From Treponema sp. (GTDB lineage Bacteria > Spirochaetota > Spirochaetia > Treponematales > Treponemataceae): 51,887 nt of DNA. Where the stretch lies: assembly GCA_024691105.1 (NCBI GenBank), contig JAILNY010000127.1, forward strand, positions 1-51,887, read 5' to 3'. The notes under the pieces were generated by a model that was not told where the DNA came from, made no database searches, and saw nothing but the letters and a program-made list of their open reading frames with translations. How positions within the stretch are numbered: the stretch's first letter is position 1; every line of letters begins with the position of its first letter. The position numbers and the translations under genes are program-made. Shown here in pieces: positions 15,684 to 24,737 of the stretch.

Positions 15684-18110
15684 TTAAAACACCGTCTCAA
15701 TTACCTGCTTTACATCATCAACCGGAATAAACTTAATACCCGCTTTTACGTGCTCAGGAATTTCATCAAGGTCACGCACATTTGCCTTAGGAATTAAAAT
15801 CGTTTTAATACCATTACGACGCGCTGCGACAGTCTTTTCACGCAAGCCACCAATCGGTAAAACCTGTCCTGTCAAAGAAAGTTCTCCTGTCATTGCAAGA
15901 TTTTTCTTAATAGTCTTTCCTATCAAAAGAGACATAAAGGTTGTCGCCATTGTAATACCGGCACTTGGTCCATCCTTTGGTGTTGCTCCTTCAGGGATAT
16001 GCAGGTGAACAGAATTTTTTTCAAACCATTCGGCATTTTTAATGCCTTTTTCTTCGCAATATTTTTTTACCCAGTTAAAAGCAATCTGAGCCGACTCTTT
16101 CATTACATCGCCCATCTGACCTGTAAGCTGAACTTCGCCCTTTCCCGGAAACGAAATTGATTCAAGCAAAAGAGTATCCCCACCCATGCTTGTCCAGGCA
16201 AGACCGATTGCAGTACCCGGCTTTGAAGCGCGCTTGATTTCTGATTCATCAAAAACAGGCTTACCAAGATATTCACCAAGATCCGGCGCATCAATTGTAA
16301 AAGACTGATTTGTGTCAGGCTTTTCAACAGAAAGCATTTTTGTTACAAGCTTGCGGTTAATTTTATCGATGTTCTTTTCAAAGTTACGCACTCCGGCTTC
16401 GCGGGCATATTCTTCTGCAATCATCGTAAGAGCTGCCTTGGTAAATTTTACCTGATTCTTTTTTAAACCGTTTTTCTCAAGGTTTTTAGGAATCAGATAT
16501 TTTTTTGCAATCTCCATTTTTTCCTGATCAATGTATCCGGAAAGTTGAATAACTTCTGCCCTGTCCAAAAGAGGGTCTGGAATTGTATCAAGAGTATTTG
16601 CCGTAAGAATAAAAAATACATTTGAAACGTCAAACGGCAAATCAAGATAATTATCGCGGAACGAAACATTCTGCTCAGGGTCCAAAACTTCAAGCAAAGC
16701 AGAAGCAGGATCTCCGTTATGACTTGAACCCATTTTGTCAATTTCGTCAATCATAAAAACAGGAGACTTTGATTTTGTAATCTTTAACCCCTGAATAATT
16801 TTTCCAGGCATTGCACCGATGTATGTTCTGCGGTGACCTTTAATCTCGGCCTCATCGCGCATTCCGCCGACAGAAAAACGGTAGAACGGTTTATTCATCG
16901 CGTTTGCAATTGATTTTCCGACACTGGTTTTTCCGACACCCGGAGGTCCGACCAAAAGAAGAATAGAACCCTTGCTGTCCTTTTTTAATTTGCGTACTGC
17001 AAGATATTCCATGATTCGTTTTTTAACGTCATCAAGTCCGTAGTGATCTTTTTCGAGAATCTTTTTTGCATTGATTAAATCGTAATCTTCTACAGGCTTG
17101 TCATTCCAAGGAAGATTTGTAACAAGCTCTAAGAAATTTCTTGTCCCGATATATTCACCGGAGTTTGGATCTATTAAATTGAATTTCTGAAGTTCGCTAT
17201 CCAGCGCTTCTTTAATTTCACCTTCAAAATGCAATGCTTCAATTTTATCTTTAAATTTCTTGTAATCGTTTATGTTTCCTTCTGAGTCTGTCCCAAGCTC
17301 TTCCTGGATTGACTTTAATTCTTCGCGAAGGAAATATTCACGCTGATTTTTTTCTACACGCTCGTTTAATTCATGCTGAATTTTTTTCTGAATGCGCAAA
17401 AGTTCCTGTTCTTTTTTGATGAATACTAAAACCTGCTCCATTCGCTGGCGGACATTTACAGTTTCAAGAATGCGCTGCTGGTCTTCTTTTTCTACGTTAA
17501 GAATCGAAGCAATAAAGTCTGCAATCTTTCCTGGCTGGTCGATATTCACCATGTTAAGACGCATTTCTTCTGAGAACATCGGATTATTATCCGAGATCTC
17601 TTTCATCTCGCTGATAAGAGCGCGAGTCAAGGCCTTTACTTCAAATGTATCGTCTTCTTCATCTTCAAGATACTCAACCGTGGCAAGCATTGGATTTGCC
17701 TTGCTCAAAGGCTTTTTAATCTTAAAACGCTTGATTGTAGAGATGAAAATATTAATGCCACCATCAGGCAGATTGATTTTTTTGATAATTCGGGCAGCGG
17801 TTCCGACCTGATACAAATCCGCGATGGTATTTGACTCAGCTTCTTTGTTAACCATACAGATTCCAAGAAAGCCGTCAGCTTCAAAAGCCGCTTCTACTGC
17901 CTTGACATCTTCGTTAGAAGAAATCATAAGCGGTGTAAACACGCCCGGGAATATCGGCCGGCCCTGAATAGGAATTATATGAAGTGTATTTGGTAATAAC
18001 TGCTCAACAGGTAAGATAGATTTTGAATCGATTTTAGCTTTAGTTTCTTTTCCGTCCGGATCAGTAATTACAATCTCAATGTCCGGATTCTGGTCTTTTT
18101 TCTTGCTCAT
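15684..18110 (-). CDS. lon: ATP-dependent protease La
   Basis: About 808 residues from ATG 18110, the start chosen because the upstream in-frame codons run through a palindrome and are not protein-like. An N-terminal LON substrate-binding domain opens with LHIIPIQGRPIFPGVFTPL. The AAA+ domain has Walker A GPPGVGKTSVGKS and Walker B VFMIDEIDKMG. The C-terminal protease domain has the catalytic Ser in PKDGPSAGITM and Lys in GGLREKTVAA. Lon degrades misfolded and regulatory proteins in the cytoplasm. It follows the symporter gene by 48 bases; a perfect palindrome sits just before its ATG. Confidence 0.97.
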   Translation of the reverse strand: MSKKKDQNPDIEIVITDPDGKETKAKIDSKSILPVEQLLPNTLHIIPIQGRPIFPGVFTPLMISSNEDVKAVEAAFEADGFLGICMVNKEAESNTIADLYQVGTAARIIKKINLPDGGINIFISTIKRFKIKKPLSKANPMLATVEYLEDEEDDTFEVKALTRALISEMKEISDNNPMFSEEMRLNMVNIDQPGKIADFIASILNVEKEDQQRILETVNVRQRMEQVLVFIKKEQELLRIQKKIQHELNERVEKNQREYFLREELKSIQEELGTDSEGNINDYKKFKDKIEALHFEGEIKEALDSELQKFNLIDPNSGEYIGTRNFLELVTNLPWNDKPVEDYDLINAKKILEKDHYGLDDVKKRIMEYLAVRKLKKDSKGSILLLVGPPGVGKTSVGKSIANAMNKPFYRFSVGGMRDEAEIKGHRRTYIGAMPGKIIQGLKITKSKSPVFMIDEIDKMGSSHNGDPASALLEVLDPEQNVSFRDNYLDLPFDVSNVFFILTANTLDTIPDPLLDRAEVIQLSGYIDQEKMEIAKKYLIPKNLEKNGLKKNQVKFTKAALTMIAEEYAREAGVRNFEKNIDKINRKLVTKMLSVEKPDTNQSFTIDAPDLGEYLGKPVFDESEIKRASKPGTAIGLAWTSMGGDTLLLESISFPGKGEVQLTGQMGDVMKESAQIAFNWVKKYCEEKGIKNAEWFEKNSVHLHIPEGATPKDGPSAGITMATTFMSLLIGKTIKKNLAMTGELSLTGQVLPIGGLREKTVAARRNGIKTILIPKANVRDLDEIPEHVKAGIKFIPVDDVKQVIETVF

Positions 18111-18112
18111 AT

Positions 18113-18125
18113 CGTATAATATACG
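18113..18125. promoter_or_regulatory. palindrome immediately upstream of lon
   Basis: CGTATAATATACG is a perfect inverted repeat (6-bp arms around one base) ending three bases before the lon ATG. It contains TATA-like sequence on both strands, so it could be a -10 element, an operator or both. No Shine-Dalgarno sequence is visible for lon. Confidence 0.35.
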
Positions 18126-18158
18126 AATATAAGCAAGAAAATTCAACAAAAAACGTTT

Positions 18159-19598
18159 TTATGCTAATTTAGGAAATCTGTCAAAATAAGACTTTGTCTC
18201 TTTAGCAACTACTCCGCACAATACAATCAGCGAAATACAGTTAGGAATTGCCATAAGGCCGTTTGTAATATCTGCAATTGTAAATACAGCGTTTACTGTA
18301 AAGTAAGGACCGATTGCAATTGCAACTATGTAAATAAAGCGGTAAATCATTACAAACTTCATATGTCCGTTTGAAAGATATTCAAGACATTTTTCTGAAT
18401 AATAGTCCCAGCCAAGAATTGTAGTAAAGGCAAAGAATGCAAGACAAAGCATAAGGAGGAACTGAACAGAAACACCGTCACCACCAAGGTTAAACGAAAG
18501 TGCGTTTGCTGTAAGTTCAACACCCTTCCAGCCGTTTGCTTCGTACTGAGCAAAGAACTCTGGATTTGTAAGGGCAAGAACGATGGAAAGACCTGTCATT
18601 GTACAAACGATAAGTGTATCAATTACAGTTCCTGTCATATTAACAAGCCCCTGCTCTACAGGCTCGTTTGTCTGAACCGGAGCGGCAGCAATTGGAGCCG
18701 AACCAAGACCTGCTTCGTTAGAGAAAATACCGCGGGCAATACCCTTCTGCATTGATTCTGTAACCTGCTTGATTGTCCAGCCGATTGCACCACCGGCAAT
18801 AGCTTTAAAGCCAAATGCCGAGTTAAAGATCATTACAAAGGCAGCAGGAACTTTTGTAGCATTCATGATGATTACAGAAAGCCCAAGGAATACGTATATG
18901 ATTGCCATTGCAGGAACAACCTTTTCTGCAACCTTTGAAATACGCTTAAGACCACCAAGAATTACAAGAGCGGCACAAACTGTTACAACAAAGCCACCGA
19001 TTACAGTTGCCCATGTGTATGAATTTTCGCCAATGTTAAATGCAATATGAGATGAACTTGTATCAAATGCCATGTTAACGGCAGAAGTAATACCGTTAAT
19101 CTGAGTCATTGTACCAATTCCAAGCAATCCTGCAAGAACACCAAAAATTGCAAAGAGAACTGCAAGCCATTTCCAGTTTTTACCCATACCTTTTTCTATT
19201 GTATAGAAAGGTCCACCAAGAACGTGACCGTCATCTTTTACTTCGCGATATTTAATTGCCAGCATACATTCAGCATACTTTGTCGCTGTTCCCAAAATTG
19301 CAGCAATCCACATCCAGAACAAAGCACCAGGACCACCTGCAGCGATTGCAGTTGCAACACCTACGATATTACCAGTTCCGATTGTAGCAGAAAGTGCTGT
19401 ACAAAGAGCCGAAAAACCAGAAAGTTCACCATGACCTTCGTTTTTCTTAAAAATTCCCTTAAAAGCTCTTCCGAGTTTTGTAAACTGAATACCTCTTGTA
19501 CTGATTGTAAGAACAAGTCCTGTTGCAAGAATAAGGACGATTGTCGGAATTCCCCAAACTACATCATCAATGCTGTTAAGAATTTCATCAAATGACAT
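18159..19598 (-). CDS. sodium:alanine symporter (AGCS family)
   Basis: A 479-residue inner-membrane transporter with about 10-11 hydrophobic helices. Family signatures include STRGIQFTKLGRAFKGIF near the N-terminus, ALSATIGTGNIVGVATAIAAGGPGALFWMW, KYAECMLAIKYREV and the RGIFSNEAGLGSAPIAAA substrate-binding segment. The family imports alanine or glycine with Na+. It has its own strong promoter and a GGAG ribosome site and probably starts the transcript that continues into lon. Confidence 0.94.
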   Translation of the reverse strand: MSFDEILNSIDDVVWGIPTIVLILATGLVLTISTRGIQFTKLGRAFKGIFKKNEGHGELSGFSALCTALSATIGTGNIVGVATAIAAGGPGALFWMWIAAILGTATKYAECMLAIKYREVKDDGHVLGGPFYTIEKGMGKNWKWLAVLFAIFGVLAGLLGIGTMTQINGITSAVNMAFDTSSSHIAFNIGENSYTWATVIGGFVVTVCAALVILGGLKRISKVAEKVVPAMAIIYVFLGLSVIIMNATKVPAAFVMIFNSAFGFKAIAGGAIGWTIKQVTESMQKGIARGIFSNEAGLGSAPIAAAPVQTNEPVEQGLVNMTGTVIDTLIVCTMTGLSIVLALTNPEFFAQYEANGWKGVELTANALSFNLGGDGVSVQFLLMLCLAFFAFTTILGWDYYSEKCLEYLSNGHMKFVMIYRFIYIVAIAIGPYFTVNAVFTIADITNGLMAIPNCISLIVLCGVVAKETKSYFDRFPKLA

Positions 19599-19637
19599 AA
19601 AATACTTTTCTCCATGAGTAAAAAAAAATAATGGGTA

Positions 19638-19666
19638 ATTATAGCACGGCTTATGGACTTTTGCAA
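19638..19666 (-). promoter_or_regulatory. sigma70-type promoter of the alanine symporter
   Basis: On the minus strand TTGCAA (19661-19666), a 17-base spacer and a perfect TATAAT (19638-19643). The leader of about 35 bases contains a GGAGAA ribosome site before ATG 19598. Confidence 0.65.
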
Positions 19667-19684
19667 ACCTAGCGCACGGCGCGG

Positions 19685-21295
19685 CTATTTCTTTTTAAGG
19701 CTAAAGTTGCAGTAAACAGTATCCTGATACCAGTCAATCAAAAGAGAAAAAATTTCTTCCTCATAACCTTCGCATTCAGCCTTAAACTTCCAGGCGTCCC
19801 CTGTCCCGGAAATAATCGCTTCCTTTGGAACAGAATCAACGCTTACCCATTTTCCCTTATAAAACACAGAAAAGCGGCATTTAGAAGTTAAGTCCTTTCC
19901 GTCTGCGGCATCGCACGCCGACATGACAGTATCAATCGGGCGGACAAGCTTAGAAAAATTATCAATCTTGATTATAATTTCTTCACGGCCAACTGTAAAA
20001 GTTTTCCACCATACATTGGAACCGACAACAATCTTTGCGCGGTATTCACCAGGTTTTAAATACACAGGCTTTATGACATAACTTTTTGCCTTTGAACCAA
20101 GGCGTACAGAAGTAACTCCATTCTTAGAAGCACTTCCCTCATAAAACTGACGGTCAGAATCTGCGACCTGCTCAATCTTTGTCCCATACTTAAAGAAAAC
20201 CGCCTGCGCAGAAATTTTACTTGCAGGACTTGCGGCCTCAGGAATTTTCATCGTAATGACAACCGGTGTATAAATCGTGCGCAAAACATATCGGTGAATA
20301 AATCCCTGAGTCCAAAGATAAAATCCCGCACCTGCAATACAGGCTGTCGTAATGATAAAAATAAAAAAGCTCTTCCATGGATTTTTCTTTTGAACAAATC
20401 GCGCAACCTTATGCGGCTTTGGATTAATTACGATTTTTGCAAGTTCTACACGAATTGCATGTGTGTCATATTTTTTTAGATAATTTTTAATAATTTTGAT
20501 AATCGGATTTACTGACTGAAAACGCTGTCTTGCTTTTGGCTTAAGCATTTTCTTTATAAGCTTACATACTACATCCGGAATTGTCTTATCAATTTTCTTC
20601 GGATTAAGATATTTTCCTCTTTTAATGCGGGCAATATTTTCCTGTGAATATTCCGATGGATAAGGCTTTGTTCCGGTTACCATTTCGTAAAGCATTACGC
20701 CGAGAGCATAAATGTCAGCCCTGCAGTCTACAGCACTTGAGTTTTCAAACTGTTCAGGTGGCATGTAAGCCGGAGTTCCAAGGGTTACACCAGCCTGCGT
20801 TTTTTCTGAATCTGATTCGTTTTCGTCAGAGGCAATACCAAAGTCTGCAAGCTTTATTTCTGCCCGACGGCTGATTAAAATGTTTCCAGGCTTTATGTCG
20901 CGGTGAACGATTCCCTTTGCGTGTGCAAACTTTAATGCATAGCAGGCATCCTGAACTATCAAAAGTGCAACGAGAGGATCTACGATTGTCTGTTTTTTTA
21001 TAAGCTTATCAAGTGCAAGACCATCGACATATTCTTCGACCATATAGCGGTAAGGGCCTTCTGTAAAATAGTCAAACAGGTGAACAATATATGGGCTTTG
21101 CATATCAAGCAGAATCTGAGCTTCTTTTTTAAAGCGTTCCTTTGCCATCTGATTAGAACGCATTGTCATTTTTTTAATTACGACATCACGCTTTAATGAC
21201 GGGTGAACTGCCTTATAAACAACGCCCATTCCGCCCTGTGCAATTTTATTAACTACCCTGTATTTTCCAATCATTGCAGGTGTTTCTTCACTCAT
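19685..21295 (-). CDS. transmembrane eukaryote-like Ser/Thr protein kinase
   Basis: A 536-residue protein. The Hanks-type kinase domain (about 10-275) has the Gly-rich loop AQGGMG (19-24), a VVIKK lysine (about 41), HRDIKPGN (131-138), DFG (151-153) and TLGTPAYMPPEQ, so it should be active. After a basic linker a single helix (about 309-329) is followed by a roughly 200-residue extracytoplasmic region of beta-rich character that lacks recognisable PASTA repeats. It is the last gene of a unit with a phosphoesterase (28-base gap), an FHA protein and a chemoreceptor, giving writer, eraser and reader of phospho-Thr in one locus. Confidence 0.92.
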   Translation of the reverse strand: MSEETPAMIGKYRVVNKIAQGGMGVVYKAVHPSLKRDVVIKKMTMRSNQMAKERFKKEAQILLDMQSPYIVHLFDYFTEGPYRYMVEEYVDGLALDKLIKKQTIVDPLVALLIVQDACYALKFAHAKGIVHRDIKPGNILISRRAEIKLADFGIASDENESDSEKTQAGVTLGTPAYMPPEQFENSSAVDCRADIYALGVMLYEMVTGTKPYPSEYSQENIARIKRGKYLNPKKIDKTIPDVVCKLIKKMLKPKARQRFQSVNPIIKIIKNYLKKYDTHAIRVELAKIVINPKPHKVARFVQKKNPWKSFFIFIITTACIAGAGFYLWTQGFIHRYVLRTIYTPVVITMKIPEAASPASKISAQAVFFKYGTKIEQVADSDRQFYEGSASKNGVTSVRLGSKAKSYVIKPVYLKPGEYRAKIVVGSNVWWKTFTVGREEIIIKIDNFSKLVRPIDTVMSACDAADGKDLTSKCRFSVFYKGKWVSVDSVPKEAIISGTGDAWKFKAECEGYEEEIFSLLIDWYQDTVYCNFSLKKK

Positions 21296-21323
21296 ATTTT
21301 TCCCCTTACATGTCTATGTAAAA

Positions 21324-22454
21324 TTATAATTCAATTATATCTTTTTCCGGATTAAAACCGCTGTGCGCTTTTATATATGCATACTGCATTTTATACGGAT
21401 TGTGAATTTGTACAACATCTCCGTCCTGTCTTAATGCATAATTTTCTTTTACAGGACGATGTCCCGTAATAAAACATTTTTTTATTCCGTTATCAGGACA
21501 AAGCTCGTCAAAATATTTTTCAGCACTTTTACTGCACGCTTCTCCATTTGCAGTCCAGGTAAAATCAAGAATCACTTCAAAATCAACAGCGCTGTCAATA
21601 ATCTCCTGTCTTGAATGAGCCCGACGCGGCTCGGCATGACTTAAGATAAAATTATCAAACACACAGACAAGCGGCAAATGTTTTTCAAAAGAAGCAATCT
21701 GGTCAATAACTTTTTTTCCATAAACCTCAGACATATAGTCAAAAACCATCGTTCCTTCTTCTACAAATTTTCTAAAAGCAAAATTGCCTTCGCCGCTTTC
21801 ATTTCTGATATTTTCGTGATTTCCTTTTAAGCAGTGAACGCTCTTTGAAAACGCAGTCTTTAAAAGCATTACCTGCATCAAAGTGCTTAAACCGTCAGCC
21901 ATTTCAGAGGTCATCTCCTCTGAGCAGATATTGCCGTCAAGGTATTCCTGATATGCAAAGGCCCACCTCTCTTTTTGCGTTCCTTCTGAGTGAAGTATAT
22001 CGCCCAAAAAGACTAGCATAAGAGAGCCCTCTTTAAGCCGGTCGAAAATGGTTTTGCTCGTGTCGGCACTCGCTTTCTCGCTGGCATCCGGCGCATTCGC
22101 ACAGAGCAGTTTATAAATAAGAGTCTTTCTTGCATGCAGATCCGGCACGACAATCACATCACGCGGTCCGTCTGGAAAATCCACGCTTGTTTTTTCATCC
22201 GCGCCGTCTGTAGATCCCGCCCCGCACGCGCCGACTTGCATTTCCCCATTGTGCGAACTAAAATCCAGAAGACCGCCCGGAACAAAATCCACATCTGACA
22301 GATGAGGTCTGTATAAAGAAACTTCTTCACGCAAAACCTCATTAACCTTTTGTGCCGTCTCCAAAAGCAGTTCAGCATCTACAGGCTCAGTGTTTTCAGA
22401 AAAGAATTTTATCTTATCGAGAATATCATTTTTTGAATCAGGATTTTTTTTCAA
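21324..22454 (-). CDS. calcineurin-like (PPP-type) metallophosphoesterase
   Basis: A 376-residue protein with the metallophosphoesterase signature in order: PDLHAR (Asp105, His107), FLGDILH (Asp152), KGNHEN (Asn212, His213), LSHAEPRR (His273) and TGHRP (His332). The GNHEN and GDxxH spacing is like PPP phosphatases. Given the adjacent Ser/Thr kinase, protein phosphatase activity is the leading inference, but a nucleotide or polyphosphate substrate is possible. Two Ser/Ala/Asp/Gly-rich, GC-rich segments (residues 67-94 and 119-135) interrupt the region around the first metal motif. Confidence 0.85.
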   Translation of the reverse strand: MKKNPDSKNDILDKIKFFSENTEPVDAELLLETAQKVNEVLREEVSLYRPHLSDVDFVPGGLLDFSSHNGEMQVGACGAGSTDGADEKTSVDFPDGPRDVIVVPDLHARKTLIYKLLCANAPDASEKASADTSKTIFDRLKEGSLMLVFLGDILHSEGTQKERWAFAYQEYLDGNICSEEMTSEMADGLSTLMQVMLLKTAFSKSVHCLKGNHENIRNESGEGNFAFRKFVEEGTMVFDYMSEVYGKKVIDQIASFEKHLPLVCVFDNFILSHAEPRRAHSRQEIIDSAVDFEVILDFTWTANGEACSKSAEKYFDELCPDNGIKKCFITGHRPVKENYALRQDGDVVQIHNPYKMQYAYIKAHSGFNPEKDIIEL

Positions 22455-22504
22455 TTAAGATTATCCTAAAAAAGCTTTACAACAGGTTACGTTCAAATTT
22501 TCTC

Positions 22505-22852
22505 TTACGAGAAAACAAGGTTTGTGCTTCCGATTGTAATTTTATCGCCATGATTCAGTTTGACATATTTTCCAGCCGGAATTTTTGTACCGTTAAGGTA
22601 AGTTCCGTTTGTGGATTCTTCATCCTTTAAAAAATAGTCCTCACGGATTTTCTGAATCAATGCATGATGGCGGCTTGCAAGCTTGTTGTCAATTACAACC
22701 GTATTATCACTTTCGCGGCCGATAGTAATTTTTGCTACAAGCTGAATTTTTTTCTTGTCTACCAGAAGATAAGAAATTGCATTCTGATCAGAAATAGCAT
22801 CAATGTGCTTTCCTACCGGGCTATCCGTTAAAATTGTTGAATCATTCATCAT
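22505..22852 (-). CDS. FHA-domain protein
   Basis: A 115-residue protein made almost entirely of one forkhead-associated domain, which binds phosphothreonine peptides. It shows the conserved GRESDNTVV, ASRHH (Ser-Arg-His) and STNGTYLNG motifs. There is no signal peptide, so it acts in the cytoplasm. Its start overlaps the end of the chemoreceptor gene by 11 bases, and the phosphoesterase gene follows after 50 bases. It could bridge kinase targets and the receptor. Confidence 0.92.
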   Translation of the reverse strand: MMNDSTILTDSPVGKHIDAISDQNAISYLLVDKKKIQLVAKITIGRESDNTVVIDNKLASRHHALIQKIREDYFLKDEESTNGTYLNGTKIPAGKYVKLNHGDKITIGSTNLVFS

Positions 22853-24620
22853 CGTTTCCTCCCATATTGTCTCCAGTCATAGACTGTAATAAAGATGCTG
22901 CTACAGAAAGCAGTTCGTTAGAGCTGTCTACAGCTGTTGATATTTCTTTACTTACTTCAAGATTTGAATTTTTCATATCGTCAAAGCTTGCATTGATTTT
23001 CTGGTTTGCACTTGTAACACTCTGCAGGTTTGCAGAAATTGTCTGCACAAGAGAAGCCTCGCTTTCAAGCTTGTTTGACATATTATGAAAGTTATTCTGA
23101 ACTCTCTGAGTATTTGCAACTATCTCATCAAAAGATTCTTTTGCAGTTTCAGAATAATGAACCATCTCAGTAACCATCCGGTTAATATCATCGATTGCAA
23201 CACGAACATCATGCTGCTGAGCACGGCTCTTTTCTGCAAGGGCTCGAATCTCCTTTGCAACAACCGCAAACCCCTTACCCTGCTCGCCAGCGTGACTTGC
23301 TTCGATTGAAGCATTCATCGCTAAAAGATTTGTCTTAGAAGTAATTCCCGCAATAAGATTATTTGCTTCTGTAAGACGCAGAGTGCAGTCGTTAAGTTCA
23401 TCAATCTTAGAAGAAATATTTGTAATATGCATATTTCCTTTTTTAGAACTGTCTGCAAGATCGTTTGTACTTTCGATTGAATCGTTTCTTAAAACATTCA
23501 TCGCTTCAAGATCTTTCATAAGCTCGGCAGTATTATCTACCGAAGTTGCAATCTGCCGTATCTGGTTTCCGATAAGGTCGCCAAAGTTTCCAAGGTAATC
23601 AATATTCTCGCCAATCGTAAGATTTACCTGATCCATTGTATCTACCTGACCGGCCGCCTTTTTAATAGTCGTCTTTAAATGAAGCGATGTCGTTGCCATT
23701 ATTTTTTTGAACAGAATCATGTAGAACGTAATTATGATTCCGGCAATTATAATCATAACCAAAGCGATTATAAGTCCATCGCGGGAAAAATAATTCTTAA
23801 ACGAAGAAGACGCAAAAAGCACAAGGTTCCAGCCGATAACATCAATCGGGACAAGAACATATTCACCCTTACGACTTGAAACATGTGTCAAAACAGAACA
23901 AGACGCCTTGTCTTCAGTTAATTCAGGAAAAATATCAGAAAGTGAAACTTTATCCGCAAGAATCGAAGAATCTCGCGCACCGGTAATTTCAAGCTTATTG
24001 TTATAAAGATACATATGGATTGTATCAGGAATCTGCTTGTACATATCGCTTATAAAATTATTAAGAGGAATTCCTGTTCCGACTATTCCGACAGGAATTC
24101 TTGTTTTATCGCGGACAACAACATTAAGCCAGAGCATGGTTTTTCCAAGCTCTTTGTTGTAATTGATGTTAAAGTTGTAAACTTCAGTATCCTTTACAGT
24201 CATGTTGTACCAGTATTCGTCAGGATTAGAAGGATTTACAGTGTAAGAATATTTTAAATCAGAATAAAATTTGTGGTCTTTATCATTTACCCAGAAAACG
24301 GTTTTTCCAATAAAGGAATTCATATAAGCCTCAAATTCCTTTACAGCCTGTTCAAAAAGCTCATCGTCCGATGGATTTTGAAAATAATCAACGATAACAG
24401 GAGACTTTGACATCTGCAGCGCAAGAATAATCTGACTGTTTAAGTTTGCCTGGAACTCAAGATTTTTCTGATTTGCAAGCTGCTCAAGTTTTAAAACAGA
24501 TGACTTTCTGTTTTCTGCCTTGCTGAACAAAAAGCACGTGCAGACAGCCGCAGCAAAGACTGCAGCCATAAACAGAACCGAGTACCCTTTAATTTTTCCT
24601 TTTAACGATTTCTGACTCAT
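22842..24620 (-). CDS. methyl-accepting chemotaxis protein-like receptor
   Basis: A 592-residue protein: a helix at about 12-30, an extracytoplasmic Cache-type sensor region (about 35-275) with FWVNDKDHKFYSD and GIVGTGIPLNNFISD stretches, a second helix (about 280-305), then a long coiled coil. The signalling hairpin tip is AGEQGKGFAVVAKEIRALAE. A classical HAMP domain is not obvious. The C-terminus ends with an acidic GGNDDE tail but no CheR-type pentapeptide is recognised. It is unusual in leading an operon of FHA protein, phosphatase and Ser/Thr kinase, so its output may not be chemotaxis alone. Confidence 0.88.
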   Translation of the reverse strand: MSQKSLKGKIKGYSVLFMAAVFAAAVCTCFLFSKAENRKSSVLKLEQLANQKNLEFQANLNSQIILALQMSKSPVIVDYFQNPSDDELFEQAVKEFEAYMNSFIGKTVFWVNDKDHKFYSDLKYSYTVNPSNPDEYWYNMTVKDTEVYNFNINYNKELGKTMLWLNVVVRDKTRIPVGIVGTGIPLNNFISDMYKQIPDTIHMYLYNNKLEITGARDSSILADKVSLSDIFPELTEDKASCSVLTHVSSRKGEYVLVPIDVIGWNLVLFASSSFKNYFSRDGLIIALVMIIIAGIIITFYMILFKKIMATTSLHLKTTIKKAAGQVDTMDQVNLTIGENIDYLGNFGDLIGNQIRQIATSVDNTAELMKDLEAMNVLRNDSIESTNDLADSSKKGNMHITNISSKIDELNDCTLRLTEANNLIAGITSKTNLLAMNASIEASHAGEQGKGFAVVAKEIRALAEKSRAQQHDVRVAIDDINRMVTEMVHYSETAKESFDEIVANTQRVQNNFHNMSNKLESEASLVQTISANLQSVTSANQKINASFDDMKNSNLEVSKEISTAVDSSNELLSVAASLLQSMTGDNMGGNDDE

Positions 24621-24702
24621 AGACCCTCTTCTTTAAAAACAATACTACTTATTCATTATCGGCGCAAAAACCCTTAATCTTTACTCGCAGGCGCAAAAGT
24701 AA

Positions 24703-24731
24703 TTGACAGTTATTTTCTATAATTATATCAT
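24703..24731 (+). promoter_or_regulatory. sigma70-type promoter, leaderless layout
   Basis: A perfect TTGACA (24703-24708), a 17-base spacer and TATCAT (24726-24731), with the -10 ending six bases before ATG 24738 and no Shine-Dalgarno sequence. A 9-base direct repeat GGCGCAAAA lies upstream at 24661-24669 and 24690-24698, between this promoter and the divergent chemoreceptor gene. Confidence 0.65.
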
Positions 24732-24737
24732 ATTTTT

